Under the pieces are notes generated by a model. That model saw nothing but the letters and a program-made list of their open reading frames with translations. It did not search any database and was not told the origin of the DNA. Shown here in pieces: positions 1 to 5,775 of a stretch of 5,775 nucleotides of DNA (position 1 is its first letter; the number at the start of each line of letters is the position of its first letter). The stretch covers positions 1 to 5,775 of the forward strand of contig JACCXL010000262.1 of the NCBI GenBank assembly GCA_013697015.1, given 5' to 3'. Source of the DNA: Chthoniobacterales bacterium (GTDB lineage Bacteria; Verrucomicrobiota; Verrucomicrobiia; Chthoniobacterales; UBA10450). The position numbers and the translations under genes are program-made.

Positions 1-803
1 TTTTTCAAATTTAGCTGATAATCCAGATCGGCGCGGAGCCGGTCTTTATGTGCCTGGCGATTCTGCGACATCATGATGATCGGAGCCTGTAAGCCAGTGA
101 TGATGCCGAGCACGAGGTTGAGGAGCACGAACGGATATGGATCGAACGAGCCCCTGCTCAGCATCCAACTGTTTAATACGATCCAAGAGAACAGGAGCAG
201 TCCGCAAAGCCCGATAAACTTCCAGCTGCCGCCGAAGTTCGCGATCGTGTCCGCGGCCCGATCCGCGACCGTTGTGCGCGCCGCTTCTTCGGCGTTTGCA
301 TTCCGCGAAACGCGATGCCGGAGCAGATTATCGGTGCGTCGCAGGCGTCGCGCCATGGCCGCAAGCATGCCGAGCATGACGTTGGTGTTGCTGGTGATGA
401 AGTCTAAAAAGTCAGCGCGCGTGAGCACAGCGAGGCGCACATCTTCATCAATGGTCGCGTCGGCGGAGCGTTCGTGGCCATCGATCAGCGCCATCTCGCC
501 GAAGAAATTGCCTTCGCCCAGATCAGCCAGCGTTACTTCACGCCCGTCCGCGTCGGTGACGCTGATGTGAACCCTTCCGCGCTCGATCAGATACAATGCG
601 TCCCCGGAATCGCCCGCCTGAAAGATGCGTGCCGGCCCCTTGAATTCATGCGAAACCAGCAAGGTGCAAAGCTTCTCCAAGGCGGCCGTGTCCAGTCCGC
701 TAAAGAGCGGAACCTTGCGCAGCTGTTCGAGCTGGATCGGTCCGCACGCCCCCGTATCGGCGCTCGAAGAAACGGGAATCGCGAGATGTGGTGCGACCGC
801 CAT
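1..803 (-). CDS. Cyclic-nucleotide-binding domain / DUF1003 membrane protein (C-terminus cut by window edge)
   Basis: The frame reads 267 codons from ATG at 803 and leaves the window without a stop, so the C-terminus is missing. Residues about 25-150 form a CRP-type cyclic-nucleotide-binding domain. It opens with LRKVPLFSGLD, has a beta-roll (IFQAGDSGDALYLIERG), and carries a phosphate-binding cassette at 102-114 (GEMALIDGHERSA). The cassette keeps Glu103, Arg112 and Ser113, the residues that normally hold the cyclic phosphate, so ligand binding is plausible. Residues about 194-212 and 223-243 are two hydrophobic segments around FDPYPFVLLNLVL, followed by MSQNRQAHKDRLRADLDY, which is the DUF1003 signature. 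No DNA-binding helix-turn-helix is seen, so this is not a transcription factor of the CRP type. DUF1003 has no established function; the inferred role is a ligand-sensing inner-membrane protein. ATG 803 was chosen because the family-like sequence begins about 25 residues later. There is no clear ribosome binding site. It lies 73 bp after pyrD on the same strand. Confidence 0.9.
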   Translation of the reverse strand, partial: MAVAPHLAIPVSSSADTGACGPIQLEQLRKVPLFSGLDTAALEKLCTLLVSHEFKGPARIFQAGDSGDALYLIERGRVHISVTDADGREVTLADLGEGNFFGEMALIDGHERSADATIDEDVRLAVLTRADFLDFITSNTNVMLGMLAAMARRLRRTDNLLRHRVSRNANAEEAARTTVADRAADTIANFGGSWKFIGLCGLLLFSWIVLNSWMLSRGSFDPYPFVLLNLVLGIITGLQAPIIMMSQNRQAHKDRLRADLDYQLNLK

Positions 804-809
804 GCGCCT

Positions 810-838
810 ATTATGGCAAATTCGGCCGGAAAACCCAA
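810..838 (-). promoter_or_regulatory. Candidate sigma-70-like promoter for the cNMP-DUF1003 gene, possibly leaderless
   Basis: On the minus strand TTGGGT (838-833) and CATAAT (815-810) are separated by 17 bases. The -10 box matches the TATAAT consensus at five of six positions; the -35 box matches only at TTG. Only six bases separate CATAAT from the ATG at 803, so a transcript from here would start at or very near the start codon. This fits the missing Shine-Dalgarno sequence. It is a pattern match only, in AT-richer sequence than its surroundings. Confidence 0.35.
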
Positions 839-866
839 GCGTTACTATCGAGACGGTTTCCGGGCC
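824..866 (-). terminator. Bulged hairpin after pyrD, weak terminator candidate
   Basis: GGCC (824-827) pairs with GGCC (863-866), GGAAA (828-832) with TTTCC (857-861), and CC (834-835) with GG (855-856). This gives 11 base pairs with single-base bulges at 862 and 833 and a 19-base loop. It begins 11 bases after the pyrD stop. On the minus strand it is followed by GAATTTG rather than a run of T, so intrinsic termination would be weak. It overlaps the candidate promoter of the next gene. It could also be a processing or mRNA-stability element. Confidence 0.3.
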
Positions 867-876
867 TAACGCATTC

Positions 877-1893
877 CTAAGTTCGGTTTAGAGCTGCCAG
901 ATCGCGGACGAGGCTCGGGCCCCCATAAACCAGGCCGGTGTAGATCTGAATAAGTTGCGCGCCAGCGCTCAACATCTGGCGCGCGTCCGAGGCCCCCATG
1001 ATGCCTCCGACACCGATGATTGGAAGAGTTGTGCGGGAACGCAGATAACGGACGATGCCGGCCGCTTTCAGGCGCAGCGGCGCGCCACTCAAACCCCCTG
1101 GCTGGTCGGAAGCGGAAGCGATGGCGGTGTGGTCGAGCGTGGTATTCGTGGCAATGATGCCCGCGATGTCGTTGCCTTCGCAGGTGCGGAGAATCTGGTC
1201 CAAATCCTCGTGCGATAGATCAGGCGCGATCTTCAGCAGCACAGGTCTCGGCGAAGCAATGTTTTCTTCCGCCACCGCGCGCAGGAGACTCACCAGCGCC
1301 TCCCCGGCTTGGAGCGAACGAAGGCCCGGCGTGTTCGGGGAGCTAACGTTGAGGACAAAATAATCCGCGAAATCGCGCAGCCTGCGAAACGAATAAATGT
1401 AATCCGCGTTCGCCTCCCCGAGCGGTGTGGCTTTCGATTTTCCGATGTTGATGCCGATGGGGACGCCCGGCCAGCGACCGCTCGCGCGCAGTTTTCGCAA
1501 GCGGGTCGCGATGGCGTCGGCTCCGTCGTTATTGAAACCGAGCCGGTTGATCAATGCGCGCTCTTTCGAGTAACGGAAGATCCGCGGCTTCGGATTCCCC
1601 GGCTGTGGTCTGGCCGTGATCGTGCCGATCTCCACAAATCCAAACCCGAGTGCTTCCCAGGCCGGCAGCGCCACGGCGTTTTTATCGAAGCCCGCCGCGA
1701 GTCCGATTCGGTTTCGAAAGGTGAGGCCGAACAGCGACTGCGGAGTCCCGCAAAAATCGAAACTGCGCAGGAGGCGGAGTGCGGCTGGGAAATGCGAAGC
1801 CAGGCGCAAAGCTCCCAGCGCGAAATGATGCGCGGTTTCGGGATCAAGTGAAAAGAGAAGCGGACGAACGATCCGCTCGTAGGGACCGCTCAT
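877..1893 (-). CDS. pyrD: Dihydroorotate dehydrogenase (quinone), class 2
   Basis: PyrD oxidises dihydroorotate to orotate in de novo pyrimidine synthesis and passes the electrons through FMN to membrane quinone. The protein has 338 residues; E. coli PyrD is about the same length. The N-terminal stretch (about 1-50, YERIVRPLLFSLDPETAHH) matches the class 2 membrane-associating extension. The barrel then shows GLAAGFDKN (64-72), NRLGFNNDG (116-124), NVSSPNTPGLR (182-192), KIAPDL (221-226), ATNTT (248-252), GGLSGAPL (266-273), GVGGI (294-298) and IQIYTGLVYGGPSL (315-328). Ser185 in the SPN motif corresponds to the catalytic Ser of class 2 enzymes; class 1 enzymes use Cys there. The ATG at 1893 overlaps the mnmE stop by four bases (ATGA), so the start is well supported and translation is probably coupled. 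An in-frame extension upstream lies inside mnmE and is not family-like. The gene is not beside other pyrimidine genes here. Confidence 0.97.
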   Translation of the reverse strand: MSGPYERIVRPLLFSLDPETAHHFALGALRLASHFPAALRLLRSFDFCGTPQSLFGLTFRNRIGLAAGFDKNAVALPAWEALGFGFVEIGTITARPQPGNPKPRIFRYSKERALINRLGFNNDGADAIATRLRKLRASGRWPGVPIGINIGKSKATPLGEANADYIYSFRRLRDFADYFVLNVSSPNTPGLRSLQAGEALVSLLRAVAEENIASPRPVLLKIAPDLSHEDLDQILRTCEGNDIAGIIATNTTLDHTAIASASDQPGGLSGAPLRLKAAGIVRYLRSRTTLPIIGVGGIMGASDARQMLSAGAQLIQIYTGLVYGGPSLVRDLAALNRT

Positions 1894-3242
1894 TTGCCGA
1901 TGCAGAACTGCTGGAAAACGGAATCCAGAATCTCGTCGTCTCCCTTGCGACCGACCATTTCGGTCAGAGCGTCGAGCGCCAGGCGCAAATCCACAGCGCT
2001 GTACTCGCCGGAGAGATTCTCCGCCATCGTCGCGCTCGCTCGGTCGCACGCACCCAGAGCGCGGCGCAAACAATCCCGGTGTCGTGCGTTGATCGCGAGA
2101 TGGCTTTCGGGACGGAGATGTTGCTCTCCTACGCAGCGCAGAATTGCATCTTCCAATTCCGGCAGACCTGCGCCCGTTAGACATGAAATATGAAGCGCTG
2201 ATTCACCAGTCCAGTCGGTGTGCTCGGGCAAATCGCACTTGTTCAGAATTATGAGAGAAGCGCAATCGCTCCGCGCAACGCCGCTGTCGGTGGGTTTCGG
2301 TGCGCTCACGTCGAATAAATGCAACACGAGGTCAGCGGTCGCGAGCGCTTGCTGCGTGCGCTGCATTCCTGCTTCCTCCAATTGATCATCGGAGTCGCGG
2401 AGACCAGCGGTGTCGAGTAGACGCACCGGCACTCCGCGCAAGTTAATCATCTCCTCGATTGTGTCACGCGTCGTGCCGTGAGTCGCGCTGACGATAACGC
2501 GTTCGTAACCCAAAAGCCGATTGAGCAGGCTTGATTTTCCGGCGTTCGTGGGACCGGCAACAACGACGCGCAGACCTTCTCGCAGGATCCGGCCGTGGTC
2601 CGCCGTGGCCAGCAGCGCCGCGATCTGTTCGCGGATCGAGGCGAGCACCGCACGAAGCTTGGTGTCGGCATCAGGCGCGATATCTTCCTCGGGAAAATCG
2701 ATGGCCGCATCAATGTGGGCGATCAATCGAACAAGCTGCTCCCGCAATATTTTCGCTTCGTTCCCGAGCCGGCCCTGCAGTTGCTCGGTCGCGGCGCGTA
2801 GCGCCAGATCGGTCCGCGCGCGGATCAAGTCCATGACCGCTTCTGCCTGAGTCAAATCCATCTTGTCGTTCAGAAACGCGCGTTCCGTGAATTCCCCGGC
2901 GCGAGCGGCGCGCGCGCCGGCCGACAGGCAGACTCCGAGCACGCGCGCCGCGATTAGAATTCCGCCGTGACAGCTGATCTCGACCAGATCTTCGCCGGTA
3001 TAACTGGCGGGCGCGCGATGCACCGAGAGCAAAACCTCATCGATCACGCGCTCGTCCTGCACAATCCTCCCAAGGTGCTGGCGGTGCGAGGTCAGGGAGG
3101 ATGGAGATTCGCTTCCGCGAAAGATTCTATCGGCGATCTCGACCGCTTCCGGACCGGAAACGCGAATCAATGCAATCGCGCCTTCGCCGATGGGACTGGA
3201 AATGGCTGCGATCGTCTCGCCATTCAAGGCTTCCGCAGTCAC
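1890..3242 (-). CDS. mnmE: tRNA uridine-5-carboxymethylaminomethyl modification GTPase MnmE (TrmE)
   Basis: MnmE works with MnmG on the wobble uridine (U34) of certain tRNAs, adding (carboxymethyl)aminomethyl groups using a folate-derived carbon, glycine or ammonium, and GTP. The 450-residue product is close to E. coli MnmE (454). The N-terminal TrmE domain begins ETIAAISSPIGEGAIALIRVSG (about 9-30) and contains YTGEDLVEISCHGG (81-94) and GEFTERAFLNDKMDLTQAEA (116-135). The G domain (about 215-370) shows GPTNAGKSS (230-238), TTRD (257-260), DTAGLR (277-282) and NKCD (334-337). The C-terminus ends FCIGK with the conserved Cys447. The GTG at 3242 is preferred because it overlaps the hisC stop (GTGA) and gives the normal length; a TTG at 3227 would shorten it by five codons, and an ATG at 3326 would add 28 non-family residues. 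Asp283 follows DTAGLR where E. coli has the catalytic Glu. mnmG is not in the window. Confidence 0.97.
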   Translation of the reverse strand: MTAEALNGETIAAISSPIGEGAIALIRVSGPEAVEIADRIFRGSESPSSLTSHRQHLGRIVQDERVIDEVLLSVHRAPASYTGEDLVEISCHGGILIAARVLGVCLSAGARAARAGEFTERAFLNDKMDLTQAEAVMDLIRARTDLALRAATEQLQGRLGNEAKILREQLVRLIAHIDAAIDFPEEDIAPDADTKLRAVLASIREQIAALLATADHGRILREGLRVVVAGPTNAGKSSLLNRLLGYERVIVSATHGTTRDTIEEMINLRGVPVRLLDTAGLRDSDDQLEEAGMQRTQQALATADLVLHLFDVSAPKPTDSGVARSDCASLIILNKCDLPEHTDWTGESALHISCLTGAGLPELEDAILRCVGEQHLRPESHLAINARHRDCLRRALGACDRASATMAENLSGEYSAVDLRLALDALTEMVGRKGDDEILDSVFQQFCIGK

Positions 3243-4345
3243 GTGGCAGCGCGATCGATCACTTCCCGCAAGGCCGAGAGACATCTCCGATTCTGTTCCA
3301 TCGTCCCGACCGAGATGCGCACCCATTCGGGCAAATGATAACCTTTCAAGGCGCGGACGATGATTTTTCGGGCGAGCAAGGCGCGAAAAACGGCCGCGCT
3401 GTCGCCAACTCGCACGAGCACGAAATTTCCTGCGCTCGGCACGAACGGCAGATCCATTTCCGAAAACCCGTGCTGCAGAAATGTGCGACCCTGGTCCGTG
3501 ATCCGTTTCGTCTTCTCCTGATGCGATTTGTCACCGAGAGCAGCTAACGCGGCTGCCTGCGCGATCCCGCTGACGTTAAAAGGCTGGCGTGTCTTCTGCA
3601 GCACCTGGATCAGTTCCGGAGGAGCGATCCCGTAGCCGATGCGCAGATTCGCGAGGCCATGCATCTTGGAGAATGTGCGGAGGACGATCACGTGACGGCC
3701 CGCGTGCACATATTTCAGAACATCGGGAGGACCGTCTACATACTCGAAGTAGGCCTCGTCGAAAACGACCGTGATCCGTTCCGGCAACGCGCGCATGAAC
3801 GAATCGATCTGCGTCTGCTCAAGCAGCGTCCCGGTCGGGTTATTTGGATTCGCAATAAAGACAAGCCGGGTTCGCGGCGTGATCGCCGCGCTCATGGCAT
3901 CGAGATGATGGCGCAGATCCGGGCTGGGGACCTCGATGGTCCGAGCTCCAAAACCCGCCGCCACTAGCTTGTAAGCGATAAAGGCGTGCTCCGAAGTGAC
4001 GACATCGTCGCCGGCTAGCAGAAAGGCATGCCCAAGAAATTCGATGATTTCGTTCGAACCGCTCCCGAGGATGATGTTCGCGCGTTCGACTCCAAGTTTG
4101 GCGGCAAGCGCTTCGCGCAAATAATAGCCGCCGCCGTCTGGATAGAGGTGCGCCTGGTCGAGGGCCGCCCGCATCGCCGCGAGGGCAGCTGGTGAGGCAC
4201 CGAGCGGATTCTCATTGGAAGCAAGCTTGATGATGGAACCGGCATCTGAGCCGAGCTCGCGCGCCGTTTCTTCGATCGGTTTGCCCGGTTCGTAGACAGC
4301 GAGATCGCGCAGATGTGGATTTGCCAGCTCCCAGACCGAATTCAT
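3239..4345 (-). CDS. hisC: Histidinol-phosphate aminotransferase (PLP-dependent, fold type I)
   Basis: HisC transfers an amino group from glutamate to imidazole-acetol phosphate to make histidinol phosphate, using pyridoxal phosphate. The product has 368 residues, normal for the family. It opens ANPHLRDLAVYEPGKPIEE (8-26), then shows KLASNENPLG (40-49), LYPDGGGYYLR (67-77), GSGSNE (94-99), ANPNNPTG (165-172), VVFDEAYFEY (193-202) and RTFSKMHGLANLRIGYG (223-239), ending WVRISVGT (341-348). Lys227 should form the PLP aldimine, Asp196 the pyridine contact, and Arg235 and Arg343 bind phosphate and substrate carboxylate. The style resembles the HisC2 subgroup; members of this group can overlap with aromatic aminotransferases, so some activity on phenylalanine or tyrosine is possible. 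ATG 4345 fits the family N-terminus; an upstream GTG at 4396 would add 17 unlike residues. No strong Shine-Dalgarno sequence is visible. It is the first gene of the probable hisC-mnmE-pyrD unit and lies apart from any his operon. Confidence 0.94.
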   Translation of the reverse strand: MNSVWELANPHLRDLAVYEPGKPIEETARELGSDAGSIIKLASNENPLGASPAALAAMRAALDQAHLYPDGGGYYLREALAAKLGVERANIILGSGSNEIIEFLGHAFLLAGDDVVTSEHAFIAYKLVAAGFGARTIEVPSPDLRHHLDAMSAAITPRTRLVFIANPNNPTGTLLEQTQIDSFMRALPERITVVFDEAYFEYVDGPPDVLKYVHAGRHVIVLRTFSKMHGLANLRIGYGIAPPELIQVLQKTRQPFNVSGIAQAAALAALGDKSHQEKTKRITDQGRTFLQHGFSEMDLPFVPSAGNFVLVRVGDSAAVFRALLARKIIVRALKGYHLPEWVRISVGTMEQNRRCLSALREVIDRAAT

Positions 4346-4453
4346 CGCTCGGGAGTTTAAGCAGGATTCCGGCGAAGAACAGGCTGCGTCACACACGGTT
4401 CGTCAGAACAAAAAGCTGTTCACAGTTCGCGTTCCGACAGAACTTTTCCGCGT
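4346..4453. promoter_or_regulatory. Divergent intergenic region between hisC and the LAB_N gene, with GAAC/GTTC cluster
   Basis: This 108-bp gap separates two divergent genes and should hold promoters for both. Seven GAAC or GTTC tetramers fall between 4377 and 4443 (starts 4377, 4398, 4406, 4418, 4425, 4431, 4440). Some form short inverted repeats: GAACA-N6-TGTTC at 4406-4421 and GTTC-N5-GAAC at 4431-4443. I found no convincing -35/-10 pair. TAAACT on the minus strand (4359-4354), eight bases before the hisC ATG, is a weak -10 candidate without a good -35. The regulator, if any, is unknown. Confidence 0.5.
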
Positions 4454-4795
4454 ATGCAAAGTCTACCATTCCTCGCTGAGACGAACGTTCTCGGTCTCGC
4501 GCTCAACCCGTGGAAAATCGTTGGCTTGAGCGGCAGCCTGATCTTCGGCGTGCGCTTCATCATCCAATGGATTGCGTCGGAACGGGCGAAGAAAAGCGTC
4601 ATCCCATTCGGATTCTGGGAGTGCAGCGCGGTCGGTTCTTTTCTCACCCTGAGCTATTTCGCGATCTATCGGCACGACTCGGTTGGTGTCCTGCAGAGCT
4701 TGCTGCCACTGCCGATTTATCTGCGGAATTTATACTTCCGCTACAGCCACAATCGGCCGAAGCATCCCGGCAACGCTCCGCGCCCGCCAGAGTAG
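4454..4795 (+). CDS. Small LAB_N-domain membrane protein (lipid-A-disaccharide synthase N-terminal-like)
   Basis: The 113-residue protein is essentially a stand-alone LAB_N domain. The signature runs RFIIQWIASER (34-44), SVIPFGFWECSAVGS (48-62), YFAIYRHDSVGVLQS (68-82) and IYLRNLYF (88-95). Three hydrophobic segments are visible at about 20-40, 52-71 and 77-95, so it is an inner-membrane protein, followed by a short Pro- and basic-rich tail. In some bacteria this domain is fused to the N-terminus of LpxB; stand-alone copies often lie near glycosyltransferase or lipid genes and their exact role is not settled. Here no LpxB or glycosyltransferase is nearby, so a lipid A link rests on the domain alone. 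The ATG at 4454 gives the normal domain start; no good ribosome binding site precedes it. A cysteine desulfurase follows 36 bp downstream on the same strand. Confidence 0.85.
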   Translation: MQSLPFLAETNVLGLALNPWKIVGLSGSLIFGVRFIIQWIASERAKKSVIPFGFWECSAVGSFLTLSYFAIYRHDSVGVLQSLLPLPIYLRNLYFRYSHNRPKHPGNAPRPPE

Positions 4796-4831
4796 TTGTG
4801 CCACCGCAGGTTGCAGCGTTACCATTGTTGC

Positions 4832-5775
4832 GTGATCGAGCCCGACGAGATCATTTTCTTTGATAACAACGCGACGACGCAGCTCGATCCGCGGGTTGTC
4901 GAAGAAATGCTGCCGTTCCTTTCGCGGTATTTCGGGAATCCTTCCAGCGGTTACCGCTTCGCTTCGCAGGTGCGCGACGCGATCGAGCTGGCGCGGTCCC
5001 GCGTTGCCGGCTTGTTACAGTGTGAGCCCGAGGAAATCATCTTTACGAGCGGCGGAACGGAATCGAACAACGCCGCACTCAACTCCGCGACCCAGCTCGA
5101 TCCGGCCCGGCGTCATATTGTAACGACTTCTGTCGAGCACAGCGCGGTGCGAAAACACTGCGCGCATCTTGCCGGGTGCGGCTGTTCCGTCTCGACGGTG
5201 GATGTGAATGGACAGGGCGAGCTCGATCTGGGGGTCCTGCAAGCGGCGCTCCGTCCGGACACCGCGATCATCTCGGCGATGTGGGCGAACAACGAGACTG
5301 GCGTGATTTTTCCCGTCGCCGAGATCGCCCGGATGGCCCGTGCCGAAGGCGTGTTCTTTCACACCGATGCGATCCAAGCGGCCGGCAAGGTTGAGATCGA
5401 TCTGCGCGATTCGCCCATTAACTTTCTTTCCATCTCGGGACACAAACTGCACGGGCCAAAAGGCGTCGGCGCATTATATATCAATCGCCGCTCCGCGTTC
5501 CGGCCCAGTGTCTTTGGCGGCAGCCACGAGAACGATCGACGCGCCGGAACGGAGAACGTTGCGGGGATCGTCGGGTTCGGCAAAGCGGCGGAGCTGGCGA
5601 GTGAAGGTTTGCGTCTGGAACAGAAAGAGATGCGCGGGCTGCGGGATAGATTCGAGAGCGCGATGCTGAAAGCTATTCCAGGCGCCGCGGTCAACGGCGC
5701 TCGCACAGTTCGACTCCCAAATACGACGAGCATTTCTTTTCCGGGAGTCGATGCCGGTGCCGCGCTCCTCCTCCT
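4832..5775 (+). CDS. Cysteine desulfurase, NifS/IscS type (C-terminus cut by window edge)
   Basis: This PLP enzyme takes sulfur from cysteine as a persulfide for Fe-S clusters, thiolated tRNA and other uses. The window holds 314 codons of an expected roughly 380-400. Visible landmarks are FFDNNATTQLDPRV (9-22), FGNPSSGYRFA (34-44), FTSGGTESNN (71-80), VEHSAV (101-106), WANNETGVIFPV (151-162), FFHTDAIQAAGK (175-186), SISGHKLHGPKG (200-211) and RRAGTENVAGIVGF (236-249). Lys205 should bind PLP, His103 stacks on the cofactor, and Asp179 and Gln182 contact it. The catalytic Cys loop, expected near residues 320-330, lies beyond the edge. The RRAGTEN form is closer to NifS-like members than to E. 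coli IscS, so I do not assign a symbol. GTG 4832 fits the family N-terminus; TTG codons at 4796 and 4811 are in-frame alternatives. No clear Shine-Dalgarno sequence is well placed. A cluster of cysteines (110, 116, 118) is present in a normally variable region. It is probably co-transcribed with the LAB_N gene. Confidence 0.95.
   Translation, partial: MIEPDEIIFFDNNATTQLDPRVVEEMLPFLSRYFGNPSSGYRFASQVRDAIELARSRVAGLLQCEPEEIIFTSGGTESNNAALNSATQLDPARRHIVTTSVEHSAVRKHCAHLAGCGCSVSTVDVNGQGELDLGVLQAALRPDTAIISAMWANNETGVIFPVAEIARMARAEGVFFHTDAIQAAGKVEIDLRDSPINFLSISGHKLHGPKGVGALYINRRSAFRPSVFGGSHENDRRAGTENVAGIVGFGKAAELASEGLRLEQKEMRGLRDRFESAMLKAIPGAAVNGARTVRLPNTTSISFPGVDAGAALLL

Noticed and set aside
73..891. 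Several plus-strand open frames over the cNMP-DUF1003 gene (73-570, 474-869, 625-891)
   Set aside because: The minus-strand reading shows two recognisable domains over this region; the plus-strand frames are compositionally biased shadows.
1309..1851. 180-codon open frame on the plus strand, antisense to pyrD
   Set aside because: Its translation is charged, low in hydrophobic pattern and unlike any domain I know; it mirrors the pyrD codons in a GC-rich gene.
1894..2184. In-frame extension of pyrD upstream to 2184 (98 extra codons)
   Set aside because: It lies wholly within mnmE, is rich in Arg and Ser with no family similarity, and the ATG at 1893 gives normal PyrD length with a typical ATGA overlap.
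3243..3326. ATG at 3326 as mnmE start
   Set aside because: It would add 28 residues inside hisC with no resemblance to MnmE; the GTG at 3242 gives the usual length and overlaps the hisC stop.
4346..4396. GTG at 4396 as hisC start
   Set aside because: The 17 added residues are not HisC-like, and the family N-terminus begins right after ATG 4345.
4406..4490. LexA (SOS) boxes of the GAAC-N4-GTTC type
   Set aside because: The spacings seen are N8 (4406-4421) and N0 (4483-4490), not N4, and neither adjacent gene is a DNA-damage gene.
4793..4834. LAB_N and cysteine desulfurase are in the same frame with only one TAG (4793-4795) between them, suggesting amber read-through or a broken fusion
   Set aside because: Same frame has a one in three chance, and twelve stop-free codons are unremarkable. 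Both proteins have normal ends and starts for their families.
5015..5452. 145-codon open frame on the minus strand, antisense to the cysteine desulfurase
   Set aside because: It is the complement of a clear conserved enzyme gene and shows no domain of its own.

Overview
The window is a compact, GC-rich bacterial chromosomal segment carrying six protein genes. All are recognisable and four are complete. A minus-strand cluster runs from about 4345 down to the left edge: hisC, mnmE, pyrD, then a cyclic-nucleotide-binding/DUF1003 membrane protein cut by the edge. A plus-strand pair runs the other way from about 4454: a small LAB_N membrane protein, then a cysteine desulfurase cut by the right edge. 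The two groups diverge from a 108-bp intergenic region (4346-4453). I see no rRNA, tRNA, CRISPR array, insertion sequence or phage gene.

The organism is probably a Gram-negative bacterium. It has a quinone-dependent (class 2) dihydroorotate dehydrogenase, which implies a respiratory membrane, and a LAB_N protein of the kind linked to lipid A. The protein style and loose gene order (hisC and pyrD away from his and pyr operons, few clear Shine-Dalgarno sequences, several GTG starts) remind me of soil Verrucomicrobiota. That placement is a moderate-confidence inference from reading alone.

In the minus-strand cluster, hisC and mnmE overlap by four bases (GTGA), and so do mnmE and pyrD (ATGA). 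This is the classic arrangement for translational coupling, so the three housekeeping enzymes (histidine synthesis, tRNA wobble-uridine modification, pyrimidine synthesis) are probably made from one message. After pyrD comes a 73-bp gap with a bulged hairpin and a candidate promoter whose -10 box lies only six bases before the next ATG. The last gene joins an N-terminal cNMP-binding domain with an intact-looking phosphate-binding cassette to a two-helix DUF1003 membrane domain.

On the plus strand, the LAB_N protein and the NifS/IscS-type cysteine desulfurase are 36 bp apart and probably co-transcribed. The desulfurase shows its PLP site, but its catalytic cysteine should lie beyond the window. 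MnmE and a cysteine desulfurase can act on the same tRNA wobble base (mnm5 and s2 groups of U34), so their closeness is suggestive, though they are in opposite transcription units.

Most of the window is ordinary core metabolism. The points most worth a second look are the cNMP-DUF1003 architecture with its possible leaderless start, a dense cluster of GAAC/GTTC tetramers in the divergent intergenic region, and an Asp where E. coli MnmE has its switch II catalytic Glu. I did not find a clearly new biological system.
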